Source: DATGEP01 sp035310125 (GTDB lineage: Bacteria > Chloroflexota > Ktedonobacteria > Ktedonobacterales > JADMIN01). Taken from it: DNA of 22,777 nt. The number at the start of each line of letters is the position of its first letter. The first letter of the stretch is position 1. A model generated the notes under the pieces. It was given only the letters and a program-made list of their open reading frames with translations. It did no database searches and was not told the origin of the DNA. The position numbers were made by a program, and so were the translations under genes. Where the stretch lies: NCBI GenBank assembly GCA_035310125.1, contig DATGEP010000374.1:1-22777 (forward strand). Direction: 5' to 3'. Shown piece by piece: positions 6,879-14,821 of the stretch.

Positions 6879-7895
6879 ATGATCAGCGCAGCTCGTCATC
6901 AATCGGATCGAACGCATCCCTGGACCCTTCGTACATGCGCCGTATTCATCGCTATGTTCGTTCTCGTGTTGAGCGCCTGCGGGTCGGGCAACGTCTCCAC
7001 ACCGAAATCCACGCCGGGCGCCGTCCACATTGGCAACGCGGGCACGCTCATTCCTGGCATGATCAAGTGGGGCGAAGACTCGACCGGCGGCATGCCATAC
7101 ATCGTGCCGAAGGACGCCAACAACCCGAACGCGGCGTATTATGGCTTCGAGTACGACATCGCGAACGCGATGGCCAAGCTTATGAATGTCCAGCAGCAGC
7201 CCACCCAGATCACGTGGTCCAACTGGCCGCAAGGTCTGTCCTCCCAACAGTTCGACTTCTTCATGAACGGGCTTGAGATCTCGCCCGATACCTTGAAGTC
7301 GGCGAAGTTCAGCATCCCGTACTACGTCTACACTCAGTCCATCGTCGTGCTTACCACCAACACCACGATCAACAGCTTCAATGATCTGGCTGGCAAGACG
7401 GTAGAGACCGGAACCGGCTACCAGGCTGAGACGGTCATGGACAACTGGAACTCCCAGAATCCGAGCAACAAGATCAACATCAAGACCACGGACAACCCGA
7501 CACCATTCAGCGACCTGCTCTCCAATCGCGTGGACGCGATGTTCATTGACACCCCCATCGCCGAGTGGTATGGCGGCAATGATCCGAGTGGCAAATTCAA
7601 GGTGGTCGGCGGAGCGCTCGATCCTGGTTACTACGCCATCGGTTTCAACCCGGCGAGCGCCAACACTCCGACGCTGATGAAAGAAGTCAACCTGGCCATC
7701 GAGCAAATGTATCGCGACGGCACCCTCCAGAAGATCTATGGGAGTGGCGGCGCGTACAACGTTGGTCCAAATAACCAGCCCGTGCTGGAAAAGTACGGCA
7801 TGTGGAACGACTCGCAGGCGTGCATCGGCAACTTCCTGCCTGATAATCCAACGAACGTGCCCAATTGCCCAGCAATGCCAACCGCTGCGCCATAG
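6879..7895 (+). CDS. Amino acid ABC transporter substrate-binding lipoprotein
   Basis: This is a 338-residue family 3 solute-binding protein. The N-terminus has a positively charged stretch, a hydrophobic segment (about 20-32) and a lipobox LSAC with Cys34, so it should be a membrane-anchored lipoprotein. The two-lobe SBP domain shows YGFEYDIANAMAKLM, FFMNGLEISPDTLKSAKFS, the hinge DLAGKTVETGTGYQAE and RVDAMFIDTPIAEWY. The ligand carboxylate-binding Arg usually found after the first hinge is not obvious, so the ligand may be atypical. The ATG at 6879 has AAAGGG 6 nt upstream. The gene is Asn/Thr/Gln-rich compared with its neighbours, as is common for secreted proteins. It sits between the ATPase and the permeases, with stem-loops on both sides. 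Confidence 0.92.
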   Translation: MISAARHQSDRTHPWTLRTCAVFIAMFVLVLSACGSGNVSTPKSTPGAVHIGNAGTLIPGMIKWGEDSTGGMPYIVPKDANNPNAAYYGFEYDIANAMAKLMNVQQQPTQITWSNWPQGLSSQQFDFFMNGLEISPDTLKSAKFSIPYYVYTQSIVVLTTNTTINSFNDLAGKTVETGTGYQAETVMDNWNSQNPSNKINIKTTDNPTPFSDLLSNRVDAMFIDTPIAEWYGGNDPSGKFKVVGGALDPGYYAIGFNPASANTPTLMKEVNLAIEQMYRDGTLQKIYGSGGAYNVGPNNQPVLEKYGMWNDSQACIGNFLPDNPTNVPNCPAMPTAAP

Positions 7896-7910
7896 GCCGT
7901 TCAGTAAGCC

Positions 7911-7938
7911 GCGCCACGACTGAATACGGTCGTGGCGC
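7911..7938 (+). terminator. Stem-loop 1 between binding protein and permease genes
   Basis: GCGCCACGAC (7911-7920) and GTCGTGGCGC (7929-7938) form a perfect 10-bp stem with an 8-nt loop, 15 nt past the stop. No T-run follows, so partial termination or protection of the upstream message from 3' decay is more likely than full termination. Confidence 0.6.
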
Positions 7939-7953
7939 CGATTCACTTCGCTG

Positions 7954-7985
7954 ACCGGAGCGGCACGTGGTGTCTCCGCTCCGGT
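7954..7985 (+). promoter_or_regulatory. Stem-loop 2 between binding protein and permease genes
   Basis: ACCGGAGCGG (7954-7963) and CCGCTCCGGT (7976-7985) form a perfect 10-bp stem with a 12-nt loop. The left arm contains GGAG and the loop contains two GTG codons in frame with the permease. If the permease started at GTG 7967, this hairpin would hide its ribosome binding site. With the ATG at 8039 it is a second decay or attenuation element. Confidence 0.55.
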
Positions 7986-8038
7986 TGCCGTCCATACAGG
8001 ACCCCAAAGATAGACCTCCAAACATAGGGCAAGCGCGC

Positions 8039-9199
8039 ATGCGAAACTCCGCGACCCTCCGCTTTCTGGCTTTGGTTGCCGCGCTCGTGCTGGTCTTTGG
8101 CACATGTGGCTCTTTGACGCTCGGCGCCTTCGATAAAGCGCAGTCGCTTTCGAGCGCGCCGCTTTTCAATCTGGGCAATCTCTTTCACTTTGTCACGCAT
8201 TTCTTGCAGCAACTGGTGACGGTCATTACGATCGGCCACGACAATGCCGGCACCCCATTCCACAACTACTTTCTGGCAGGCGTTGCCGTCACCATTCAAT
8301 TCTGCTTTATCTCTATGCCGCTGGCGCTCCTGATTGGCTTCGTTCTGGCGCTGATGTCGCGCTCGCGGCTGCGCATCGTGCGTGTGCCCGCTCGAACCTA
8401 TGTCGAATGTTTCCGCAATACTCCGCTCATCGTCCAGCTTCTTGCGATTTATACAGGGCTGCTATTCCTACCCAATTGGTTTCTCAGCGCTTTCACGGCG
8501 GGTATCGCGACGCTGGTCATGAACTACGCGGCGTACGAATGTGAGAACATTCGTGCGGGCATCGAAGCCCTGGATCGTGGCCAGGCAGAAGGGGCGGCAG
8601 CGTTGGGCCTCAACTATTGGCAGACGCTAAGACTCATCACCGTACCGCAAATAATCGCGGTTGTGCTACCGCCGGTCATCAACGATCTCATCTATATGTA
8701 CAAGGATTCGACCATCCTCGAGTTGATTACCATTTCCGAGCTGACGGTGCAGGCGAGCGACCTGGGAAGGCGCTTTCCCTACCTCTTCTGGCAGTTCTAC
8801 CTCGTCGCCGCGCTCATTTATCTGGTACTCAGTCTGCCACTCGGACGCCTCGCGCGCTGGGTGGAGGGCAAGCTGAGAGTCGGCACGCTCGCTCCCAAGC
8901 GCGACTTGACGGTGATTGCGGTGCAGGTGCTCGCCGGATCACTCGCTTTCGGCTGGATCTGCGGTGTGCTGGTGCAGAATGCCACTGGGCACGCCCTTGG
9001 CCGTATCGCCGGTGAAAATATCGGGTCACTCATTGCCGCGATCCTGTTGACGCTTAGTCTTATTGCGATTGTGCTTGTCACTCTCGGTGGCCTCGTTTAC
9101 CTCATCGGCACACCGGGCAATCTACTTCGACGAAGGCGGCACATTGCCGCACGGCAAGCGGAAAACAAGCCAGCGGCGCACATTGTCGTGGTCAAATAG
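8039..9199 (+). CDS. Amino acid ABC transporter permease with C-terminal membrane extension
   Basis: This 386-residue permease of the HisM/GlnP group has a first TM helix (about 8-27), a roughly 50-residue outer loop, then the permease core. The core carries the coupling EAA loop (ENIRAGIEALDRGQAEGA and AALGLNYWQTLRLITVPQ, about 168-204) and RNTPLIVQLL in the substrate path. The core ends near residue 280. About 100 more residues follow with two further hydrophobic segments (about 290-312 and 328-357) and a basic tail; ordinary members are 220-250 residues and lack these. The ATG at 8039 has only AGGG at 9 nt. GTG 7967 has GGAG at 6 nt but adds 24 hydrophilic residues and lies in a hairpin loop. 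It pairs with the permease starting 15 nt downstream. Confidence 0.9.
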   Translation: MRNSATLRFLALVAALVLVFGTCGSLTLGAFDKAQSLSSAPLFNLGNLFHFVTHFLQQLVTVITIGHDNAGTPFHNYFLAGVAVTIQFCFISMPLALLIGFVLALMSRSRLRIVRVPARTYVECFRNTPLIVQLLAIYTGLLFLPNWFLSAFTAGIATLVMNYAAYECENIRAGIEALDRGQAEGAAALGLNYWQTLRLITVPQIIAVVLPPVINDLIYMYKDSTILELITISELTVQASDLGRRFPYLFWQFYLVAALIYLVLSLPLGRLARWVEGKLRVGTLAPKRDLTVIAVQVLAGSLAFGWICGVLVQNATGHALGRIAGENIGSLIAAILLTLSLIAIVLVTLGGLVYLIGTPGNLLRRRRHIAARQAENKPAAHIVVVK

Positions 9200-9214
9200 C
9201 TCGGGAGGTAGCAC

Positions 9215-9988
9215 GTGGACCTGCTCGTACGTTCGTTCACTACGGCGATTCCCGGGATTCTCGTCGGTACCGTGGTAACAGTTGTCGCATCTTTTTTCGG
9301 GATCATTCTTGCGATGGTATTCGCGATTCCAACTGCGTTCGCCCGGCTCTCCAAAGTCACGCTCATCCGGAGCATCGCCACCTTCTATGTCGAAACCATT
9401 CGTGGAACGCCGCTGCTCCTACAGCTACTGGTATGGTTTTATGGCGCGCGTTTTCTGCTGTTTTTCCTGTTCAACCTGAATTTGGATACCCAGTTCTTCA
9501 ATCTGTTGACCGCGTTCAACTCCAACAACCTGAACGACCCTATAACCAGGGCAACGGGCGGAGTCAGCGGACTGCTCTTCGCCATTTTTGGGCTTTCGTT
9601 CAACTATGGAGCGTATCTCGCGGAAGTCATACGTGGCGGTATCCAGGCAGTACCTCCCGGCCAGCTCGAAGCCGCCGAGTCGCTCGGTTTGAGCCGTTTG
9701 CAGACAGCGCGGCATATCGTGCTGCCGCAAGCGCTGCGCATCATGATCCCACCACTGACCAACAACTTCATCACGCTCATTCAGGACACGGCATTTTTCC
9801 TGGTCCTCGGTGTCACCGAGCTGTCGCTGACGACGCAATCGTCCGCCGTAGGTACGTCAAATATTCCCGTGCGCTGGGAATTCTATATCATCGAGCTCGT
9901 GATCTACTTCATCCTCTGTTACGGACTGGCGCTGGTGTCGCGAAGCACCGAGCGGCGCCAGGCCCACATGGCGCTTGGCGCCCAGTAG
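9215..9988 (+). CDS. Amino acid ABC transporter permease
   Basis: This 257-residue permease is the second membrane subunit of the importer. It has the usual five or so TM helices, the ETIRGTPLLLQLL segment and a typical EAA loop: AEVIRGGIQAVPPGQLEAAE then SLGLSRLQTARHIVLPQALR. An insertion of about 35 residues rich in Asn, Leu and Phe (about 85-120) sits in an outer loop. GTG 9215 follows GGGAGG by 6 nt, and the gene starts 15 nt after the previous stop, so the two permeases are probably translated together as a heterodimer. The 3' end converges on a minus-strand gene with 11 bp between stops. Confidence 0.94.
   Translation: MDLLVRSFTTAIPGILVGTVVTVVASFFGIILAMVFAIPTAFARLSKVTLIRSIATFYVETIRGTPLLLQLLVWFYGARFLLFFLFNLNLDTQFFNLLTAFNSNNLNDPITRATGGVSGLLFAIFGLSFNYGAYLAEVIRGGIQAVPPGQLEAAESLGLSRLQTARHIVLPQALRIMIPPLTNNFITLIQDTAFFLVLGVTELSLTTQSSAVGTSNIPVRWEFYIIELVIYFILCYGLALVSRSTERRQAHMALGAQ
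9954..9982. terminator. Hairpin at the convergent gene end
   Basis: GGCGCCA (9954-9960) and TGGCGCC (9976-9982) can pair (7 bp, 15-nt loop). A second pairing, GCGCCA with TGGCGC at 9969-9974, competes with it. It lies in the last codons of the permease, immediately before the convergent stop at 10000, and may stop transcription from both sides. No T-run. Confidence 0.35.
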
Positions 9989-9999
9989 CCGCGCTTCTC

Positions 10000-10767
10000 C
10001 TATCGCTGGCCGGGCGAGAGCACACCGTCGCTGATGTCGTACACGGCATCGGCTGCGTGCGAAGCTTGCGGATCATGCGTGGTGATAATGAAGGCGATTC
10101 CAGCCCGGTGCGCGACATTGAGCATCAAATCGAGGATGGCGAGGCCGGTGTGGGAGTCGAGGTTGCCGGTCGGCTCGTCAGCCAGCACGACACGCGGGGC
10201 ATGCACCAGAGCGCGGGCGATGGCCACTCTCTGCTGCTCGCCACCAGATAGCTCCGGGGCGCGGTGCTGTTCCCGCTCGGCCAGCCCGACGAGCGTAAGC
10301 GCTTCGTGCGAGCGGCGCCCCCGCTCGCCGCGCGCTGTCTTGACCAGACGCAGCGGAATCTCCACATTCTCGCGTGCGGTAAGCGCGGGAAACAAGTGCG
10401 CGGACTGAAAGACGAAACCGATCTCGTGGCGGCGCAGCTCGGTACGCTGCCGCTCGGTGAGCTGTGAGAGGTCGCGACCCAGCAGATTGACATGTCCGCT
10501 CGTCGGATCGTCCAGCCCGGCGATGAGGTTGAGCAGCGTCGTCTTGCCGGCGCCGGAGCGGCCACGGATGGCGATGAATTGTCCCTCGCGCACCATCAGG
10601 TTCACATGCCGAAGCGCCATGACATCGCCGCCCCCGGCGTGGTATCGCTTGACGAGGTCACGTACAAGCAGCACGGTATCTCGCGCCGGCATCATGTCGC
10701 TCGCCGCCACTGCGGGCCGGGGCTCAAAACGCGGACCATCTGCATTCTCCAGGCGTATCCCGTGCAT
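10000..10767 (-). CDS. ABC transporter ATP-binding protein, LolD/MacB type
   Basis: This 255-residue ATPase of the LolD/MacB/FtsE branch has Walker A GRSGAGKTT (69-77), a normal Q-loop (VFQSAHLFP, Q121), signature LSGGEQQR (173-180), Walker B VVLADEP (193-199) with the GNLD D-loop, and the switch His (TTHDP, H231). This branch drives mechanotransmission or efflux with FtsX/MacB-type membrane subunits, none of which is in the window, so the ATPase is an orphan here. On the minus strand GGAG precedes the ATG at 10767 by 8 nt. An internal ATG pair 24 codons later would trim a non-conserved extension. It does not belong to the adjacent amino acid importer, which has its own ATPase and opposite orientation. 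Confidence 0.9.
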   Translation of the reverse strand: MHGIRLENADGPRFEPRPAVAASDMMPARDTVLLVRDLVKRYHAGGGDVMALRHVNLMVREGQFIAIRGRSGAGKTTLLNLIAGLDDPTSGHVNLLGRDLSQLTERQRTELRRHEIGFVFQSAHLFPALTARENVEIPLRLVKTARGERGRRSHEALTLVGLAEREQHRAPELSGGEQQRVAIARALVHAPRVVLADEPTGNLDSHTGLAILDLMLNVAHRAGIAFIITTHDPQASHAADAVYDISDGVLSPGQR

Positions 10768-10926
10768 TCCGTCTTCTCCGCTATTCGCTTACATCTCGCC
10801 GCGCGACCAATCCCCACCGGACGCTCCGCTGCGAAACAGCGCCCTCTCACATACTACAACGCGCGATCGGCATATCTTTCTTGATTATGCGCATGCCGCA
10901 TGGTGAAAGCACCTTCCAATGAAATA

Positions 10927-10952
10927 CCCCCTCTCCTTGCGAAGAGAGGGGG
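10927..10952 (-). terminator. Terminator of the Nuo-like redox operon
   Basis: CCCCCTCTC (10927-10935) and GAGAGGGGG (10944-10952) form a perfect 9-bp stem with an 8-nt loop, 17 nt downstream of the stop codon at 10970 on the minus strand. It is followed on that strand by TATTTCATT. This is the expected end of the operon that begins near 16214. Confidence 0.7.
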
Positions 10953-10969
10953 CAGGGAGTGAAGTTCCC

Positions 10970-13372
10970 TTACTCGCGGAAGGGGCGCGCCGGCAGCGGC
11001 CGTACAACCGGGTTCGTGCCAAGCGGACCATCCTCTTTGCGGCGCGGCACCCGCTGGCGCACGAGGTACGAGGGTGCGCGGGCCAGCTCGTCCATCGGCA
11101 GGTTCACGTCGCGGCCAAAGCGGTTGTAGAACGACAGCTCGAAGTTGGGCGTCTCGCCAAGGGCGCCGTGGGGGCAGACCTCCACGCAGTCGCCGCAGAA
11201 GATGCAGCGATCCAGGGCGAAATCCCAGCGCACTAGCTCGCGCTCCGCCATCATCAGCGAGCCGGTGGGGCAGACCTGCACGCAGGCACCACAGGACACG
11301 CAGTCCGTCGAGAAGAGCGAAACGTTGAACGGCGTCTCGACAATCGTATCGAAGCCGCGCCCGAACATCCCGTAGCAGTTGGGGCCGATCACATCGTGGC
11401 AGACGCGCACGCACTGCGTGCAATTGATGCACTTGTTCGGGTCGCGCAGTATGAAGCTGTGCGACAAATCAACGTTGTAATCATGGTAGTCGCTCGGCTC
11501 GCCGTCGTGGAAACGATTGTCTGTCAGACTGTATTCGATGCTGTACTTTTGCAGGTCGCACTGCCCGGTGGCAGGGCACGCGCACTGTAAGCACCGACTC
11601 GCTTCGCGCTCTGCCTGTTGCTGCGTGTAGCCCATCTCGATGATGCGGAAGTTGCGCTTGCGCTCCTCGTAGGGCAGCATCGGCATCTTGACCTTCGGCT
11701 CGACGGGCTTGTATGGCACGATGTCGAAAAGATCCGGCTTGCGTTCCTGCGCCTCGATCGTGCGGGAGACCTGCCCCATATCTTCGCCGTTCAGGTAGGC
11801 GTCAATGGCGCGGGCGGCCAGCTTGCCCTGCGCGACGCCCTCAATGATGGTCGCCGCGCCAAGCTGGCAGTCACCGCCAGCGAAAACTCCCTTGCGAGCC
11901 GTCATGAAGTTGAAGGGATCCGTCTCAATCGTGGTCCGCTTCGTCCATTTCACGCCGGACTCCGGAGGAAGCACCGCCTGATCGGGCTTCTGTCCATAAG
12001 CCGGGATGATCGTGTCGCAAGGGACGACATACTCGCTGCCAGGGATCGGCACCGGGCGGCGGCGACCGGAGGCGTCCGGCTCGCCCAGCTGCATGCGCTG
12101 GAACTCCAGGCCGGTAACTTTGTCGCCATCGAAAACGATACGGGTGGCAGCGGCGAATAGCTGGAGGTCAGTGCCTTCGTTCTCGCCGTCTTCCACTTCC
12201 TCGAAGGTCGCGCTCATCTCGCCACGGCCACGGCGGTACACCGTATGCACCTTCGCGCCCAGGCGTAGCGACGTGCGCGTGCAGTCGAACGTGGTGAACC
12301 CGCCGCCCAGCACGCAGACTTCACGCGTGTCGTCCACTGGCTGCGGCAGGCCCTGTGTCTTGTCCATCAAGTACCTGATGGCGTTGATGACGTTGGGGTT
12401 ATCCTGACCCTCCAGACCCAACTCGTTGGAGGTCCACGCGCCGATGGCGAGGAACACTGCCTCGAAACCCTCTTTGAAGAGATCGTCAATGGTGAAGTCT
12501 TCGCCAAGCTTGACGTTGTACTGCACGTCTACGCCCAGCTTCCAAACTCCGTCGAACTCCTTATCCATCATGTCTTTTTGGAGACGGTATTCGGGAATGC
12601 CGTAGCGAAGCATGCCGCCTGCCTGGGGCATCATATCGAAAACTTTGCAGTAGTGGCCCTTCAGTGCGAGATAATAGGCGGCGGTGAGGCCAGTCGGGCC
12701 GGCGCCCACGACAGCCACTTTGCGACCGGTCGGCGCTTCCTGCACCCACGGAACTGGGGGATCGTCCATACACTGCTCGGCAGCGAAGCCGTGCATGCGG
12801 CATATGGCAATCTCCTCTTCCACCAGGGCGCGGCGACAGACATCCTGGCAGGGCGCGGGACAAGTCAGGCCAAGAATGTACGGGAACGGCAGCACCTCTT
12901 TGACAAGGCGGGCCGCCTCACGATTCTGCCCCTTCGCAATCAGCTCCAGGTAGCCTGGAATATCAATGTGCGTCGGACAGCCGACCTGGCAGGGCGGCTG
13001 GCAGTAGGCATTGTGGTCCGACAGCATCATCTCCAGATTAGTGCGGCGGATGTGTGTGAGCCGGTCCGATTTGGTGCGCACAACCATGCCGGGTGCGGCC
13101 GGCGTGTTGCATGACGGCAACGGTCGTTCCGCGCCCTCGATCTCTACCAGGCACATACGGCAGGCGGAAGTCGGCTCCAGCTTGTCATCGTTGCAGAGGT
13201 TGGGAATATCCAGGATCCCATTATCCACAGCGATACTCAGGACCGTCTGGCCCTCATACGCCTGCATTGTCCGCCCGTCAATCGTGATGTCGAATGACGG
13301 CTGGCCGGACTCGTTGCGCTTCAATGGCTTGCCGTTGGCGGCGGCCATGTCATCACGAATTGTGACAGCCAT
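10970..13372 (-). CDS. Multidomain Fe-S flavoprotein: 2Fe-2S, GltD/NfnB-like FAD module, NuoG- and NuoI-like clusters
   Basis: This 800-residue fusion has, in order: a 2Fe-2S ferredoxin domain (C60, C71, C74, C88); a GltD-type 4Fe-4S domain (C124, C128, C132, then TCPAPCQDVC with C171, C175, C179, and C191); a FAD Rossmann site GAGPTG (223-228); a second nucleotide site GGGFTTFD (356-363) where GltD usually has GGGNTAMD; the closing FAD motif GVFAGGDC (495-502); a Cys set C594/C597/C599/C605; two NuoG/FdhA-type 4Fe-4S motifs (C648-C658 and C691-C701); and a last 4Fe-4S motif (C723, C726, C729, C733) in a context typical of the second half of NuoI (RCIFCGDCVEVCP, then FELSFYNR). It should move electrons between NAD(P)H, FAD and Fe-S centres in the cytosol. 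AGAGGA lies 5 nt before the ATG. Last gene of the operon, 126 nt after nuoF. Exact reaction unknown. Confidence 0.88.
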   Translation of the reverse strand: MAVTIRDDMAAANGKPLKRNESGQPSFDITIDGRTMQAYEGQTVLSIAVDNGILDIPNLCNDDKLEPTSACRMCLVEIEGAERPLPSCNTPAAPGMVVRTKSDRLTHIRRTNLEMMLSDHNAYCQPPCQVGCPTHIDIPGYLELIAKGQNREAARLVKEVLPFPYILGLTCPAPCQDVCRRALVEEEIAICRMHGFAAEQCMDDPPVPWVQEAPTGRKVAVVGAGPTGLTAAYYLALKGHYCKVFDMMPQAGGMLRYGIPEYRLQKDMMDKEFDGVWKLGVDVQYNVKLGEDFTIDDLFKEGFEAVFLAIGAWTSNELGLEGQDNPNVINAIRYLMDKTQGLPQPVDDTREVCVLGGGFTTFDCTRTSLRLGAKVHTVYRRGRGEMSATFEEVEDGENEGTDLQLFAAATRIVFDGDKVTGLEFQRMQLGEPDASGRRRPVPIPGSEYVVPCDTIIPAYGQKPDQAVLPPESGVKWTKRTTIETDPFNFMTARKGVFAGGDCQLGAATIIEGVAQGKLAARAIDAYLNGEDMGQVSRTIEAQERKPDLFDIVPYKPVEPKVKMPMLPYEERKRNFRIIEMGYTQQQAEREASRCLQCACPATGQCDLQKYSIEYSLTDNRFHDGEPSDYHDYNVDLSHSFILRDPNKCINCTQCVRVCHDVIGPNCYGMFGRGFDTIVETPFNVSLFSTDCVSCGACVQVCPTGSLMMAERELVRWDFALDRCIFCGDCVEVCPHGALGETPNFELSFYNRFGRDVNLPMDELARAPSYLVRQRVPRRKEDGPLGTNPVVRPLPARPFRE

Positions 13373-13498
13373 ATGTTCCTCTGTTTTCCAGGACCGAATA
13401 GAGGTGGCGACGATAAATGGTCGGCGGCCGCGGCCCTAACGGGCTTTAGTCCTCCCGCACGTGCGCCGGCCTTGCAAGGCCGAGAGCAGCATATCCAT
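13373..13498. repeat. Palindrome-rich spacer inside the redox operon, possible dispersed repeat
   Basis: The 126 bp between the NuoF-like and fusion genes hold CGGCCTTGCAAGGCCG (13467-13482, perfect 16-bp palindrome), GGCCGCGGCC (13426-13435) and GCCC-TAAC-GGGC (13433-13444). The other junctions of this operon are 6 nt or overlapping, so this spacer looks inserted. Read on the minus strand it includes GGACTAAAGCCCGTTAGGGC, a form typical of dispersed intergenic repeats. No second copy was noticed in the window. Confidence 0.4.
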
Positions 13499-14821
13499 TT
13501 AGAGCACGTGTTTGGTCGCGTAACGATGTGTACGCACCGGCAGGCAGGTGCCCATTGGGCAGCGACCTTCCAGGTGCGCGGTGAAATCATCCGCGAAGTA
13601 TTGCATGGCGGTAACCACCGGATGGACCGCATTGACGCCGAAGCCGCAGAGCGAGCCATCCGGGACGTACCGGGAAAACTCTTCGAGCAGCGCCAGATCG
13701 CCCGTGGCCCCAAGCCCGCTGGCAATCCCTTCGAGCGTCCCGGCGATGCGCTTCACGCCGACACGACATGGGACGCACTTGCCGCACGATTCCGCCGCGA
13801 GGTAGTCGCTCTGCCGCATGGCCCACGCCACCATGCACGTATTCACTGGCAGCGCTTGAATGATGCTGGAGCCGATGATGGCGCCAGTATCCTCCAGACT
13901 TTCGTAGTCCAGCGGCGTTGAGAGCCGCGACAGCGGAAGCACGCCGCCCTCTTTGCCGCCGAGGACGACGGCACGAGCATTGGTTTCATTTACGGAAATA
14001 CCGGCCAAACGCAACGCATCCTGAATGGTCGCGCCGAAAGGCACTTCGACGAGGACGCCAGCGTCTTCCGGGGTATCTGCTCCGATGACCGTAAACAGCT
14101 TCGTGCCAGGTGTAGCCTTTGTGCCAACCGCGCGGAAAGCCTCGCCGCCGCGCACCACAATATCAGGCAGATTCGCCAGTGTTTCGGCATTCTGCACGAT
14201 AGTGGGGCGATTGAAAAGGCCGTATTCGGTAGGATAAGGCGGGCGCTGCTGCGCTTTGGCCGGGCGACCTTTGAGAACCTGAATGAGCGTGGACTCTTCG
14301 CCACCCATAAAACCGATCTCGACACCGACGAGGTTGATGGTGAGATTGAAGCGCGTCCCGAAGACACCGGAACCGAGAATGCCGTTCTCCTGCGCCTCGC
14401 GCAGCGCACGGTTGACTGTGGCCGCCAGGTCAGGATCACCACCGCGCATGTAGAGGAAGCCTTCGCTTGCGCCGACGGCATACGCCGCCAGCGCCATGCC
14501 CTCGACGATGCGGTGCGGAGCGCGGGCCAGCAGCGTCCGGCTTATTCGTGAGCGCGGATCGGCATCGTAGGCGTTCGCAATGATGTACTTTGGGGCGGTG
14601 TCGGAGCGCGCCGCGAGCGTCAGCTTCTCGGCGGTGAGCACGCCCGCGCCGCCACGCCCGCGCAAACCAGCGGAGCGCACTTCGGCGATGACCTGCTCAG
14701 GCGTCATAGTGGTGAGGGCCTGTCTCAGCGCAGAGTAGCCGCCTTCCTGGCGGTAGGCGTCGTAAGTGACGAGCGCTGGGGCATCCGACCTCACAAGCAG
14801 CCGAAATGGTGTATCAGGCAC
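13499..14821 (-). CDS. nuoF: NuoF-like NADH dehydrogenase flavoprotein subunit
   Basis: At 440 residues it has normal NuoF length and layout. The FMN loop GLRGRGGAG (52-60), the YMRGGDP region, FMGGEESTLIQVLKGRP (nucleotide-side GEE loop), an SLBB-like part and the C-terminal 4Fe-4S site ESCGKCVPCR with C346, C349, C352 and distal C392 are all present. In complex I and NAD-linked hydrogenases this subunit takes electrons from NADH onto FMN. The loop usually written NADEGEPGTFKDR is here NAYDADPRSRISR (83-95), with both Glu changed to Asp and the Gly and last Asp lost, so flavin or nucleotide handling may differ. The start is GTG, overlapping the previous gene by 8 nt, with AGGAGG 7-8 nt upstream. 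Electron donor may not be NADH. Confidence 0.92.
   Translation of the reverse strand: MPDTPFRLLVRSDAPALVTYDAYRQEGGYSALRQALTTMTPEQVIAEVRSAGLRGRGGAGVLTAEKLTLAARSDTAPKYIIANAYDADPRSRISRTLLARAPHRIVEGMALAAYAVGASEGFLYMRGGDPDLAATVNRALREAQENGILGSGVFGTRFNLTINLVGVEIGFMGGEESTLIQVLKGRPAKAQQRPPYPTEYGLFNRPTIVQNAETLANLPDIVVRGGEAFRAVGTKATPGTKLFTVIGADTPEDAGVLVEVPFGATIQDALRLAGISVNETNARAVVLGGKEGGVLPLSRLSTPLDYESLEDTGAIIGSSIIQALPVNTCMVAWAMRQSDYLAAESCGKCVPCRVGVKRIAGTLEGIASGLGATGDLALLEEFSRYVPDGSLCGFGVNAVHPVVTAMQYFADDFTAHLEGRCPMGTCLPVRTHRYATKHVL

Noticed and set aside
6822..8105. 427-codon minus-strand open frame across the binding-protein gene
   Set aside because: Antisense to a recognisable lipoprotein gene; translation matches no family and spans the intergenic hairpins.
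9433..10251. 272-codon plus-strand frame running from the second permease into the LolD-type gene
   Set aside because: Out of frame with the permease and antisense to the ATPase; no motifs.
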